Notes: a model not told the origin generated them from the letters alone. Counted from the first letter of the stretch, positions 1-11,561 are shown. The stretch: 64,000 bases of DNA from Brachypterus glaber (GCA_958510825.1 OY294051.1:2108001-2172000); one strand, 5' to 3'. Translations and numbers: made by a program.

Positions 1-1358
1 GACACTTTCAATCAGAAAGGCAAAAACCATAATATCCAAATTTCAGCCAACTGTAACGACTTGATTACCCAGTTGTGCGGAATTATTGGTATTCTTAGGG
101 GAATGTATAAAAAAAATAAAAATTTATTAATTTTTTTAATATTTCAAGTAGCAGTAGAAAAAACATTTTTTTTGCGAGCAACAAGCCTTTAAAATGCTGC
201 ATTTTTCTCAGTGTACTAGTCACGTTTAAACTTAATCTCGTGCATTTTTTATTGTTCGCTGAGCAATTTATGCACTTTCCGTACAAGCTGGTCATGACAT
301 TGCAAATTGCCTTATAAATTGTGATAAAATAAATAAACGGCCATCTAAGGAAACATTTCTGTAACATATCACGTCAGATATGCTTTGTACGTTCATTAAA
401 GAAAATACACTGAAAAATGATCATTTCCTAGATTGTTTCCTTTAATTAAAATAAAGTTCAAATCAACTTTTTCCAATAATTGATTTATTTAAGGTTAATT
501 CTTATAATTTAAATAAATAAATAAAAAAAACTGTTATAAACGCAAACTCTGAATCATTAAAATAAACTTAAAAAAAAACGAAACCACTTTGTTTTTTAAT
601 TATTTTTTTTTTGTATCACATCATTAAACAATCTTAAAAAAAAGATTTTTGGTATTAATCTTCCCCATTACAGAATATAGTAAAATCACGCAAACAAAAT
701 AACATCCCCCTTCCACTTTGTATTCGAGACTGATACCACAGAACAACCCCTGATGGCGTTGTGGCCGACACAGGTGGGCCAAGCGCCTCCTCGTACCAAC
801 TTCCCACCCAGTATATCTCTGTTTAAGCCTTAAGGCGCAGTTATATGAAAATACAACTTTACAGTTTGATTTAAATTATAACATAAAAGCTTTATTATTA
901 ATTATCAAGTGTCCTTTTTACGTTTGACCTGTAAAAACAATTGTGAGTCACAATTTGTGACATATGGACCTACAATAAATTATTATAAATAAATATCCTA
1001 CATTTTTTAAGATAAATCGTAAATTTAAAGGGCATTTAGCATCCTTTCAGGGTGCAAAGGCAGAAGTAACCCCTATTTTATTTTTTTGTTGGTGTGCCCT
1101 ATAAATATTTTGTTTCTGAGTGGATTTTTCTCAAGATTAATACTTATAATAACAGTTCATTTTTCTAAAAAATATCCGTCAATAGGACTTTGCCTTTAGT
1201 GTAAACCCCCTTTATTTTTTGGTTTTGGGGGGATTATTTTTTAAAAGAATAGAGATCTTACTATAAACTTAGTTCTGAGTTGAATGGAAAGTAGCTCTTG
1301 GCACGAAAAATAAAAAAAATATAAAACAGGTACGGAAATCTCCACTCCAGTCGGTATA
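1..1358. other. AT-rich stretch without recognised gene
   Basis: No convincing reading frame. Two short motifs resemble ends of TA-inserted elements: CTCAGTGTA near 206-214 and TACACTGAAAAATG near 404. They do not pair into one element that I can delimit. Poly-A/T runs dominate. Confidence 0.5.
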
Positions 1359-2204
1359 CAGGGTGATTCAGAAATAGGGTACAAAATTTTAAGGGGCGAT
1401 ACTGGGTCCAAAAATATAACCAAACCTAGATGTATACAAGACTTTTTTTCAAAGTTTAGGCTAGATTAACCCTGCAGTATTTAAATTTTTATTGGTGTAT
1501 TTTTTAGTTCCCATTTTGGATCCTCAGGACGTGAAATTTTCTCTTTAACTCAAATTTTCTCGAGAACGGTTGGCCCTACGGTCTTACACAAAGGGTACCT
1601 TTTTATGTATTTCTAATTAAAGAATTATATTTTATTGAGGAAATGTCAAAAAGTCCAAACAAGTGACATCGCCCTCCCATTTTGCACATCCCTGGTTAAA
1701 ATTACCAAATAAAAATTACATAAAAGGATAGCCTTTGTCAATGTTAAGGCATGTGCAAAAAATCGTTACTGCACTTCATGGGGTTCCAGAGATATTAAAT
1801 AAAAACTACTTTTCAGATGTAGCCAACGAACTAATAACTCTTCTCTCTAGAATAGGCATTTCATTCGTAAAAATTGACAAAAACGTCGGCAACATAAACA
1901 TTCGTCTGTCTTATTCGCACATATTTGTTCTAACAGAGACAACAATACCAGTCACTGGTAATTGTTATTGTTCAGGCCTGAATATACCTACTATTTGTTT
2001 ACAAACAAACCGAGATGTTGGCTATACTTTATTTTAACGATATGCCTATTCTAGAAAGAAGAATTCTTAGTTCGTTGGGCGTAGCTCCCTTAGGACTCAT
2101 TTACGGGAAATGATTTCCGACCAACCTTTAAAGGAATTTTTTTTCATATTTTCTGACCTAGAATCACCTCTTTAAAATTTGTACCTTATTTATGAATCAC
2201 CCTG
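1359..2204. mobile_element. TA-flanked CAGGGTG element (Tc1/mariner-like, non-autonomous) with nested MITE
   Basis: The left end reads TA then CAGGGTGATTCAGAAATAGG; the right end is its imperfect inverted copy ending in CACCCTG then TA. The inverted similarity runs on for about 60 bp (GGTACAAAATTTTAAGGGG and so on). TA flanks fit the Tc1/mariner superfamily, but no transposase frame is present. The hAT-like MITE at 1824-2077 is inserted inside, so this element is the older of the two. Truncated relatives lie near 2529 and 31715, and a related fold-back near 10780. Confidence 0.7.
1824..2077 (+). mobile_element. hAT-like 250-bp MITE family, copy 1
   Basis: First of nine copies in the window. 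Terminal inverted repeats begin CAACGAACTAATAACTCTTC and extend about 35 bp; the flanks are GATGTAGC and GGCGTAGC (6 of 8 alike), consistent with an old 8-bp target duplication. The centre contains a palindrome around CAATACCAGTCACTGGTAATTG. A frame of about 70 codons is open through the element here and in several sister copies, ending shortly before the right terminal repeat. No transposase. The 8-bp duplication (perfect at 22705 and 34468) is what suggests hAT; P-like or Merlin-like elements make similar duplications. Confidence 0.8.
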
Positions 2205-2446
2205 TATAATGAGGTGTTGGTAAAAGTAATAATTAAAATTGAACTTAGCAACAGTAATTTATTTAATAAATTCGTCTTAACCGTATAATTAAGCTCCAAA
2301 ATGTTCCTTTATGTAGATTAAATTGTGCGTGTTCAAACAATATTCATTATTAAAATGTGTGTGGGTATAATTAAAAAATATTGCTAATTTAACCTTAAGA
2401 AACTGTTTTTGTTTAATTTTAGACCGGTGCGTGCAAATCACGAATT

Positions 2447-2525
2447 TTATTATACTATTCCCGGCGCGTAAGAGCTAGAATAGTATTATACGGTAGTAAC
2501 GAATACTTGACGAGAAAATAATATT
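2447..2525. other. Short hairpin resembling the 5' end of the 4.2-kb DINE-like element
   Basis: TATACTATTC and GAATAGTATTATA form a stem around a GC-richer loop, followed by CGGTAGTAACGAAT. The same layout with base differences starts the element at 4183. Probably a truncated copy. Confidence 0.35.
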
Positions 2526-2528
2526 ATA

Positions 2529-2700
2529 CAGGGTGATCAGTAACACCCATGGCAAAATTTAAGAGGTGATTCTACATCCAAAAATATGAAAAAAAGTTTC
2601 TATAAAGGGTGGTCCGGAAATAAGTTCTAAGGGAGTTACGGCCCTTCGAAGATGACATATAGAATGGGAAAAAAAAAAGCATTAATTAAATTTTAATGCT
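2529..2700 (+). mobile_element. Truncated CAGGGTG element
   Basis: Starts TA then CAGGGTGATCAGTAAC and shares the segment GGTGGTCCGGAAATAAG, TAAGGGAG with the right arm of 1359-2204 and with 31715-31850. No right end found; it breaks off where the 36-bp minisatellite starts. Confidence 0.5.
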
Positions 2701-2707
2701 GCAGGGT

Positions 2708-2775
2708 GTCTAGGAGGCACATCATAAAAGATGGCAAAACAAAAATACACGAGGCACATCATAAAAGATGGCGAA
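2708..2775 (+). repeat. 36-bp tandem repeat, two units
   Basis: Units share GAGGCACATCATAAAAGATG and are joined by GCAAAACAAAAATACAC. The same two-unit block recurs at about 8878-8935 with few differences, so this is a dispersed minisatellite or the tail of an unidentified element. Confidence 0.6.
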
Positions 2776-3201
2776 TTCGCTGCACTGGAATGTGCCAAGA
2801 AGGCTACACCCGTCCCTTTCAAAGGCCACGCTGTAACGTGTACTTTTTTATTTATTTGGGAAGTATTGGGGAATATATATTACCCACTATAAATAGTATA
2901 TAATGGAATGCGAAGCATTACATATCTTCATGGTTTTTTATTTCCTACATGTACTAATTTAATCCACGCATTAATTACACATTTCGTTGTATTTAGTATT
3001 CCAGGCACGTTTTTTTGAGCGTATTTTTCATAAATTTTACTAACTTGTTTGTTCTTGGAATAAATATCATGATATTTATGATATTATATCATACAGTTTG
3101 GACATTTAATGTCAATTATTTAGATAAATTATTACTTTATCTAATTAAAGTTTAGATAATTATTAAATTAGTTGGATGATTTTTTCCCGTAGTATAATAT
3201 T
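2776..3201. other. AT-rich spacer
   Basis: No gene seen. The 26 bp beginning GGAATGCGAAGCATTACATA near 2902 recur near 6740, so part is a dispersed repeat. TATCATGATATTTATGATATTATATCAT near 3066 is a simple AT palindrome cluster. Confidence 0.4.
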
Positions 3202-3688
3202 GTAGATTAGGGTTTTGGGGTATCGGGGGGTATTCAATTAAAAAACTTATTATCTCTAAATTTTGACGTTTCGATAGGGCCTTTCTATTGTTTTCGAACA
3301 AATTAAAATTCAAAGTCTCTCATTTGTCAACACATCTACAAACATTTTACCATAAAGTTGGACGTTATACATCCTATTTTAAATACATAAATACAATTTT
3401 CTACATAAAATTACAGATATAAACATTGACAGAAGAAGAAGAAGAAACAATTTTTAACCTGTCAATTTTTATATATGTAACTTTATGTAGAAAATTGTAT
3501 TTATGTATTTAAAATAGGATGTATAACGTCCAACTTTATGGTAAAATGTTTGTAAATGTGTTGACAAATGAGAGACTCTGAATTTTAATTTGTTCGAAAA
3601 TAATAGAAAGGACCTACCGAAACGTCACAATTTAGAGAAAATAAGTTTTTTAATTGAATATCCCCGATATCCCAAAAACCTAACCTAC
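3202..3688. repeat. 487-bp fold-back (long inverted repeat)
   Basis: Arms of about 210 bp (3202-3415 and 3475-3688) are near-perfect inverted copies around a 60-bp spacer with (GAA)n. Arms include GTTCGAAAATAATAGAAAGG and, further out, CCGAAACGTCAC. That CGAAACGT ending after a small hairpin resembles the motifs at 15348 and 27008. Flanks share GATAATTATTAAATTA on both sides (3165 and 3689), possibly a long duplication or chance in AT-rich DNA. Confidence 0.75.
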
Positions 3689-4182
3689 GATAATTATTAA
3701 ATTATAATTGGATAATTTATCCACGTAAAGTTTGGACTGGATAATCTTGATTCAAGAAAAAGAATCTTGACATAATTTCTGATGAATCTGGAGCAGTTTT
3801 AATAATTCTTGATGTTCATTTAATAAATTATTATGTTTTTAAAGACAAATTTTGACAAAAATAAAATTCATAATAGATAAAGAGCGTTACGTAACCCCCC
3901 TCCCCTCTCGTAACGCATCGTAAGGCTAAGAACGACTCCCTTCTCCTAAGTGCGTATGTATTTGTTAACGCGTTACTCGATAAACGATTTAAAACAAAAC
4001 TGAAATTTTGACCATCCCTGGTAGATAGCCATTATTTTAAAAAAATCATTCAATACTTTAAAAATCTGATTACAGTGGACTTTCTTAAGAGGGTTAGGAT
4101 TAAACTGCGAAGGGCTTCAGACTTTTAAAATATTACGCGTCCCAATTGGATATAAATTATAAAATGACGTCATAATGCAATA
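3689..4182. other. Spacer without recognised gene
   Basis: Only AT-rich sequence and a short C-run segment (3894-3906). Nothing I can support. Confidence 0.4.
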
Positions 4183-4700
4183 TTATATTATTCACAGCGC
4201 CTGCGCTAGAATAATATTATACAGTAGTTTCGAATTTTCAAAAAAAGTCCAAAATCGTCCTACACAAAAAATTCTTGGAATTCGTGAAAAAATAAGCAAT
4301 TTTTTTTTTTTTTTGAAATGACCATCCGCCTGTCCGTCCGTCCGTCTGATGTCACGTTTTTTGTGTGCAAGATAACTCAAGAACGAATAATCCGATTAAC
4401 TTGAAATTTTCTGAAAAAAAACAAGTTCTATGAGGGGAAGATCCCTATTGTTTTTGAAAGTAATCTCCCCAAAAACAAACAAGTTATGGGGGTTAAATTT
4501 TTAAAAAAATCGATAATAGCTGAAAGAAAATCCGATTAACGCAACTTTTAAAAAAATATATAATTTTGAAAGTAATCCCCGAGGGGTAAACCGCAGAGGA
4601 ATTCAGGTGTACAAATTGGAGGAAATCTGGAGGAAATCTTTGAAGATTTCCTCCTAAAGGTGTACAAAATTTTGTCAGCGGTTTGGACTCTTAATACCGC
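4183..4700 (+). mobile_element. DINE-1/Helentron-like non-autonomous element (second family)
   Basis: Begins with a hairpin (TATTATATTATTC ... GAATAATATTATA), then CAGTAGTTTCGAA, then a run CTGTCCGTCCGTCCGTCTG and a downstream GATAACTCAAGAACG. This order (5' hairpin, GTCC/GTCT run, AACTC motif) is that of Drosophila DINE-1-type elements. The 3' boundary is uncertain. Family assignment is by architecture only. Confidence 0.45.
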
Positions 4701-4780
4701 CAACAGAAAAAAAGTTATTGGGGGGGTTAAACTTTTTAATGATTAAATATATGTTGGTATAACAGGAAAAATGAAATATA

Positions 4781-5497
4781 CAGTGCGGTCCAAAAGTCAC
4801 CCCCCCCCCTTTTAACTTTTGAACGAGTTGAGATATCGACTTCAAATTTAGAACTCTTAAATAAGACAACTTAAAGTATCTTTTAGCATATATTTGATAT
4901 TTTCAGCTGTTAAAATGTGGGCAGCGGGGCATGGGGGGGACATTTTTTTAAATGGTAAGGGGGGTCGTGTGATACATCATTTTAAAGCTTATAAAATTCT
5001 CTATTTAAACTAATATTTTTAAATTTTTTAAAAATGTTTTTTAAGGTTTTGATTTTTCAATTTTTTGTGCTAAAACATTCGATTTTTTAAGTTTTTTTTA
5101 TAAATTTTTATTTATGTCAACCAAAATTAGTTTAAAAGTATAATTAACATTTTTATATGATGAAATTAGGCATTTTTAAAAAATTATTTGTTTTTTTTTT
5201 AGAGGAATTTTGACATTAATACCCATTTTAAACCCCATTTTAAACCCAATTTTTTTTTAAATTTAAAAATATGGAGTTAAATGGAGAATTTTATAAGTTT
5301 TAAAATGATGTATTACACGACCCCCCTTTCCATTTAAAAAAATGTGCCCCCATGCCCCCTGCCCACATTTTAAGAGCTGAAAGTATTAAATATATGCTAA
5401 AAGATAGTTTAAGTTATCTTATTTAAAAGTTCCAAATTTGAAGTCGATATCTCAACTGGTTCAAAAGTTAAGAGGGGGGGTGACTTTTGGACCGCTG
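4781..5497. mobile_element. 717-bp TA-flanked fold-back, CGGTCCAAAAGTCACC family, copy 1
   Basis: Left end TA then CAGTGCGGTCCAAAAGTCAC; right end GTGACTTTTGGACCGCTG then TA. The two halves are inverted copies for almost their whole length (about 340 bp each). Ends and TA duplication fit a Tc1/mariner-like MITE. No coding capacity. Sister copies lie at 7375, 20126, 46720 and 56638. Confidence 0.8.
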
Positions 5498-5505
5498 TAT
5501 ACTAC

Positions 5506-5642
5506 AAACTATTAGGCTTGTTCGAGATTCGAGTTCAGAACTGTTCAGAACTGGTTCTGACCAATGGAGGTTTAATCCTTATTACCATGTGACTTTAAAT
5601 AACCAATAAACAGTAGTCCAGAACTGATTCTAGCGTATCCCG
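5506..5642. mobile_element. Possible small MITE with GGCTTGTTCG ends
   Basis: GGCTTGTTCGAGATTC on the left is mirrored by CCCGAACAAAGC on the right about 125 bp away. Flanks TTA/TAT are suggestive only. Single copy seen. Confidence 0.35.
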
Positions 5643-5953
5643 AACAAAGCTATTGCACAGTACCTAATAATTCTTCCTATAAAATCATCTTTATTTGGAT
5701 CTTCATAATTATTTAGTATCAATTAAATTGTAAATAATAATTTGTTAAAAACTACTTATAGCAGTGTATAATTAACATCTGCATGTTTAATTGCTTTTCA
5801 CTTAGCAACTAAAGCAGTAAAATTTTAAATAAATTTGTTATTTTGAACATAAAGTTCGGTGTTTATTATGCTCTCCATATCACTACGTTTTAGAAGATTA
5901 TTATAAGATGGTTTTCAAATTTCTAAATACGTCAAGATACACGGTGTTTGTAG

Positions 5954-6207
5954 CAACGAACTAACAACTCTTCTCTCTAGAATACGCATGCCGTTAATAT
6001 AAAGTATCGCCAACATCTCGGTTTGTTTGTAAACAAATAGTAGGTATATTCAGGCCTGAACAATAACAATTACCAGTAACTGTTATTGTTGTCTCTGTTA
6101 GAACAAAGCTGTGAGAGTAAGACAGACAAATGTATATGTTGGCTACGTTTTTGTCAGTTTTTACAAATGAAATGCCTATTCTAGAGAGATGAGTTATTAG
6201 TTCTTTG
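5954..6207 (-). mobile_element. hAT-like MITE, copy 2 (inverted)
   Basis: Same ends as at 1824. Flanks GTTTGTAG and GTTTGTCT agree at 6 of 8 bases. The element frame ending in Gly-Asp-Thr-Leu-Tyr is open on the minus strand. Confidence 0.8.
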
Positions 6208-6942
6208 GTTTGTCTTTTGGCATTCGAATGAGGAACAAAAAAGCACCAATAAAATTTTAATGCTGAAGGGCGATTCTCCATTTAAAACTAAGCAAAAAAA
6301 GTATTCTTCGCCAAAACACCAAATTTAATATTAAAGGAGTAATAGCCTTTTAAAAAGCAACATTTTTGGTGACACAAAATGTTAGTTCCTCTTTTATTTT
6401 TTTTTAAACGGTTGCTCCTATTTTCACTCAAATAATCTATATTTACAAAAAATAAAAAAAATACACATAAATAAGTTTGGGGCAACACATTTTGTCTCTG
6501 CTGCTGGCTTTTCCTGTTTTTGTGAAGTAGAATAATCCCCTGTATTTATTGCCAAAACACTGCAAACACAGTGTGCGTCAATTACGCTACACCCTACACC
6601 GTTCACCAAGTACTGACAATGACAAAATTTGTTTAATAAATTTATTTAATAAAACAGTCCAATTTAAAATGCAAGGCGCTTTTTTCGAAGTATATCGAGA
6701 GGAAACGCAATATTCTATACACTGTGAAAAGTATAATACGGAATGCGAAGCATTACATATCTTCACAGCTTGTTTTAAACATAAATTTCAGTGTTTATTA
6801 CATAAGCACTAAATTATAATATAATTAACCATAAACATCAAAATTAAAAATCATGTAAGATTGGGGCCCTATAAACTGGTTCGAAAGTCAGTATAAGCCT
6901 GTGGTTCCCTCTACTACTAGCCCATACAAGTCCAGGACTCGA
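6208..6942. other. Spacer without supported gene
   Basis: A plus-strand frame at 6549-6812 is open for 87 codons but lacks recognisable motifs, and its 3' half shares a 26-mer with 2902, so I treat it as repeat-derived. Confidence 0.4.
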
Positions 6943-7186
6943 TGCCCACTGAAATGGTTTGCGTCGAGGTGCGTATACTATTTTTCCTACGACCCAACAC
7001 CTAAACATCGAAAAAACGCAAACATTATCTTAAAATTTGTTTGTCAATTTAAGGTTATGTTTTTGATGTTTACTAATTTGCTGACAGCAGATATGTAAAA
7101 TTAGCTGATCGTCACTTTCCGACCGTTGTCATAGGCAACGGGTGGGAAATAGGAACTAACTACTAACTAGGTCGTAGGGAAAAGCT
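6943..7186. repeat. 240-bp dispersed repeat (TTTTCCTACGACC family), copy 1
   Basis: Contains TTTTCCTACGACC near the left and GGTCGTAGGGAAAA at the right as inverted ends about 200 bp apart, plus an inner palindrome CCGTTGTCATAGGCAACGG. Sister copies at 18727-18963 (inverted, nested in a piggyBac-like element) and 23636-23873 (intron 1 of the gene). Probably a MITE; no clear duplication. Confidence 0.65.
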
Positions 7187-7374
7187 TGAAAAGGAACCTT
7201 TGCCCTAAATAAAAAGTTTTAAACTCAAAGCGTTCTCTTAGTTGTCGTAATCACAAAATTTCCGGGAAAGGTTGACAGACCGACTCACAGACAGAGAGAT
7301 ATTTTTTAACGGAAATCATATTTTTTGTAAAATAAAGCATCGACAAGCTATAAAAATGTTCCAGATAAGAAATA

Positions 7375-8090
7375 AGTGCGGTCCAAAAGTCACACCCCCC
7401 TTTAACTTTTGAACGAGTTAAGATATCGACTTCAAATTTATAACTCTTAAATAAGACAACTTAAACTATCTTTTAGCATATATTTGATATTTTCAGCTCT
7501 TAAAATGTGGGCAGGGGGGCATGGGGGGACATTATTTTAAATGTAACGGGGGGTCGTGTGATACATCATTTTAAAGCTTATAAAATTCTATATTTAAACT
7601 AACATTTTTAATTTTTTTAAAAATGTTTTTTAAGGTTTTGATTTTTCAATTTTTTGTGCTAAAACATTCGTTTTTTAAGTTTTTTTTTATAAATTTTTAT
7701 TTATGTCAACTAAAATTAGTTTAAAAGTATAATTACCATTTTTTATGATGAAATTAGGCATTTTAAAAAAATTATTTGTTTTTTTTAGAGGAATTTTGAC
7801 ATTAATACCCATTTTCAACCCCATTTTAAACCCAATTTTTTTTTTTTAATTTAAAAATATGGAGTTAAATGGAGAATTTTATAAGCTTTAAAATGATGTA
7901 TTACACGACCCCCTTTCCATTTAAAAAAATGTGCCCCCATGCCCCCCTGCCCACATTTTAAGAGCTGAAAGTATTAAATATATGCTAAAAGATAGTTTAA
8001 GTTGTCTTATTTAAAAGTCCAAATTTGAAGTCGATATCTCAACTGGTTCAAAAGTTAAGAGGGGGAGGGGGTGACTTTTGGACCGCTCTG
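7375..8090. mobile_element. Fold-back, CGGTCCAAAAGTCACC family, copy 2
   Basis: 716 bp; left end lacks the first C (TA then AGTGCGGTCC); right end GGACCGCTCTG then TA. Closely similar to copy 1 throughout. Confidence 0.8.
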
Positions 8091-8340
8091 TATAGGTCAA
8101 ACACGTGTGTGCTATTATAAAACTAAATTGGTCAATGCACTTTTTATATAACATCTAATTAAAAATTTTCTTAAATTTATTTGTTTGTCTCAACTTTTAC
8201 GATGCTGTTTAAATTTTTTATGATGCCCATATATACAAAATTGTATATATTTAATAAAGTTTATGGTGTATATTTGTTCTTTATTTAATATTTCATCATA
8301 AACTGAAATAAATCGTTGAACTGCTCACTAAAATCATCAG

Positions 8341-8575
8341 TGGCGGTGCCTTCATCTTGTTTTTAAGTGTTTTTTTTTTAAGGTTGTACCTGCCATTCGG
8401 TAGGTACACCCCGGCATTCAACCGTGTCGGTTATGGCCTATTTATATGTAGTACAAATTAGTAAATTATAGCAATTTTTAAAAACACCACTACACATCCA
8501 TGCCCCAGGCGGGATTCGAACCCGCGACCTCGGCGTTACGAAGCGAACGCTCTTCGCCTTACTCCACCACGGTCT
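8341..8575 (-). mobile_element. tRNA-derived SINE
   Basis: Read on the minus strand the element opens GACCGTGGTGGAGTAAGG (A-box-like) and continues to GGGTTCGAATCCCGCC, a perfect B box (GGTTCGAATCC), at about 8507-8573. After the tRNA-like head come a unique body (CGACACGGTTGAATGCCGGG) and a T-rich end. A TC/GA run at 8574-8587 precedes it. The head does not fold into a complete tRNA (no acceptor stem complement), so it is a SINE and not a tRNA gene. Transcription would use the internal RNA polymerase III promoter. Confidence 0.75.
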
Positions 8576-8877
8576 CTCTCTCTCTCTATTTATTTGGTCT
8601 TTTTCTTCCGAATAATTAACCAGGGTTTCTCTATATAATCATGAGGTTTCCAGTGCGCAAGTACTAATCGGATATGTATCCTGACTTGCGCACTATCACT
8701 GATAAATTACTACTGTAGTAATTTCCACGCTAATATAAAAAGTTATCATTAAAAACACACAAAAAAATTATCTTCAAACGTCCATTATTATTCACTTAAA
8801 ATTCAACAGTTCGCAAGATTAATAACCATATATATGGTTCACTTTTACTTGTACATAAAACATTAACATAAAAATAC

Positions 8878-8935
8878 TCGAGGCACATCATAAAAGATGA
8901 CAAAACAAAAATACACGAGGCACATCATAAAAGAT
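8878..8935 (+). repeat. 36-bp tandem repeat, two units (second locus)
   Basis: GAGGCACATCATAAAAGATG twice, as at 2708. Confidence 0.6.
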
Positions 8936-9389
8936 CGCTTAGCACGATGCTGACGGTTCATCGCCTAGTACTTGAAATGTCCACCACGGTCGTCAAAAGT
9001 CCGCAGGTCCGTAACCAAAAAAAATCTAGGAATGCTCAGTCCCCAGGGTGTTACGGAATAATCGCCTTCGCCATTTTTTTAAATTTGCAATATTTTAATG
9101 TTTTTTAAATTTTAACCATAACAGTCCATTTCCTTCATCCATCATCAGCTTAGATGATTTATAATATAAATGATTTTAATTACAATTTTTTCTTACATTT
9201 GATTTTTTCTAAAGATTTTGGCTGGCGCAGGGGCTCGCTTGTTTATTGTGATTACAACATATATAATCTACAGCGCCGCAGGCAAAAAATAGTAATCTGA
9301 AGGTTAAAATAACTTTAGAATGTGTTTTACTTGCTTGGATGTCTGATCTCTAGATTTTTTATTATACAAGGTTAAAAGCGCATAGGTAG
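8936..9389. other. Spacer without recognised gene
   Basis: Some moderately GC-richer sequence (8940-9075) but no frame or motif that I can name. Confidence 0.4.
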
Positions 9390-10143
9390 CCCAGGTAGCA
9401 AAATAACATGACATTCACGTGAAAGCCACGTTAATATGTGACATGTGATGTTAAGATTGTAGTCTCATTTAACAAGAATGTAGCATAGTGGGGATGTCCT
9501 AAGTCCGCCCCTAATAACATCACACAATGACATCCCGAAAATAACGTGTTTGTGACATCATAAATCCACATTCCTGTTATATCTAATATCTTATGGATGC
9601 CGTTACTGGTACTTTAATATTTAAATATTTTAGGATATTAGCTTTTTCTAAATTAAAACCTATAAAAACGCTATAACCCTATAAAATAAATCGGATTTAA
9701 AATCAGTCAGTAATTGAAACAATCAGATTGAAACATATAGATTCTAAATACGAAATTGCAGATTAAGCGGAGAATATATTCCTTTAATCCGTGTCGGTGG
9801 TCTTGAGAAGCCCGGCAGAGCCCCCTATCCATTGGAAATCGTATAATGTGTATACAATTTCCTTATAATAATTTACTCTATCAACATCATCTTATATCGA
9901 TTTTTTTGCTTCGAACGTCGGTGAGAAGCAAAATAACGTGACATTCACGTGAAAGCCACGTTAATATGTGACATGCGATATATTTACATTTCGCTAGGTT
10001 TGAACATGTCTCGCGTGTTACGTTGCAAATGTGATGTTAAATACATGTTATTTTTCAATATTATGTGATGTTATGATTTAGTTTAAAAATACACCCAAAA
10101 GTGATGTTAATTTCTTGTAATATAACATCCCTTGCTACCTGGG
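9390..10143. mobile_element. CCCAGGTAGC element, copy 1 (2-bp target duplication)
   Basis: Ends CCCAGGTAGCAAAATAACAT and, inverted, CCCAGGTAGCAAGGGATGTT. Flanked on both sides by AG. About 55 bp of the left end (AGCAAAATAACGTGACATTC and following) recur inside at about 9928, an internal copy typical of elements with subterminal binding repeats. No transposase frame. Sister copy at 33010-33786 sits in a duplicated locus whose other copy is unoccupied, which fixes the ends. Superfamily unresolved; 2-bp duplications that are not TA exclude Tc1/mariner and fit CACTA-like or other groups. Confidence 0.8.
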
Positions 10144-10779
10144 AGATGGCTTAAAAAACACCAGGGGGGGCTCAATGAAAACGCCAGGGGGCCTCAAACC
10201 AAGGCCAGGGGGGCTTAGCCCGCTGTTCTTAGCCCTTGGCCCCAGAATTATTGTGTATAACTATGAAAATAGCTGAATCTGAATGTATTAAATGAAATGT
10301 ATATGACTCTGCAAGTTAAAAATAGATTTTTTGATAGCTCATTGTCATAGCTTTTGAAGCTCTAGAACCCAAAGGAACCAGATCCGGAGTCTAGCAATTT
10401 GAAAATAGCTTAGTTTGAATGTACTTTAAGACATATATAAAATATAGCCGGGAGCAAATAATGAAATAAAAATGGTCACCAACTATAAATTTTAGATGCA
10501 TGAAATGTTTACTGTACATTTTTTTAATCACAAAAAATTAAACTAAAACAATTGTTTTCACTGTTACTACTTCTTCAGCCGTTTAGTTGTGAAGACTCTT
10601 CATTGTAGAGTAATAACCATAATATAATGGGTACTTAAGTTGGTAAAAATTAAAAAAAGCACTTTTAAATATATTTAATGGGCCGTTGATTCATGGGCCA
10701 TTATTTTAGATATTTTCTATTGTGTTTGGCCATCGCTACGTAAAACTGTGTATTCCTATACACGGTGTATTTGAAATAG
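10144..10779. other. Spacer; short G-rich repeats at its start
   Basis: Around 10155-10215 three imperfect copies of CGCCAGGGGGCCTCAA-like sequence stand out from the AT-rich background. Otherwise no gene or repeat recognised. Confidence 0.4.
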
Positions 10780-11140
10780 TGTCCGAAATATAATAGGGCA
10801 TTCTACATCATAAAATATGACAAAAAGTTCCTATAAACATATGTCTAAAAATGCGTCGTAAGGGAGCTAAGCCCCTTTGAAAGTGACTAAAAAATTCGGT
10901 TTTTATTTAATAACCTAGGAACCCTTTGAGATATCGCAACTAGGTTTTGAACGTGGACTAATCTTAATAACTTTTGAGCAATTTTATTTTTAGAATACGA
11001 CTCCTCATCAAAATACTTAAAACAGGTACTCTTGTTGTAATACTGTAGGATTAACCACTTTCAAAGGGGCTTAGCTCCCTTACGACGCATTTTTAGACAT
11101 ATTTTTATAGGAACTTTTTGTAATATTGGAATTGGAAACT
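10780..11140. repeat. 360-bp fold-back related to the CAGGGTG elements
   Basis: ACAAAAAGTTCCTATAAA ... CGTCGTAAGGGAGCTAAGCC on the left returns inverted at about 11045-11125. Inner part carries no frame. Shares AGTTCCTATAAA and AAGGGAGCTA with the TIR region of 1359-2204. Confidence 0.65.
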
Positions 11141-11561
11141 TTCCAACAAATCAGAAAAAGTTCATACTTCATATAAATTCATAATAAATTCAGTGGCGTT
11201 TAAAAACATCACCGGTGCACCACTTTTTGTCTATCCTCTTTTGCAAATTTTCAACGCTCTGTAACTTTTTTTTCTGATTGTTTAAACAAAAAAAATTATT
11301 TACATAAATTATAGAGAATTCAATAACGAACAAACCTCATGTTCATTTTTTGTTGAGTGACGAGCCGAAGCCGAGTTACAGACCAAAAACCAAACAAATG
11401 CGTTTTTGCACTTAATTGTGCAAAAAAATGGCACAGGAGTGGATTTAAGCTTTCCAAACCTAAATGCTTTTGGTACCCTTGTTCAATAGGAGGTAAATAC
11501 CCAAAAAAAGTTTAATTTTATAGTTAGGGGAAGAGGCCCTAAGATGACGAAGTGAGTAAGG
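11141..11561. other. Spacer without recognised gene
   Basis: No supported feature. Confidence 0.4.

Noticed and set aside
6549..6812. 87-codon plus frame with several Cys and His residues
   Set aside because: No ordered zinc-binding pattern, and part of it is shared with a non-coding repeat near 2902.
8507..8573. tRNA gene on the minus strand
   Set aside because: Good B box, but the acceptor stem does not close and the sequence runs on into a SINE body.
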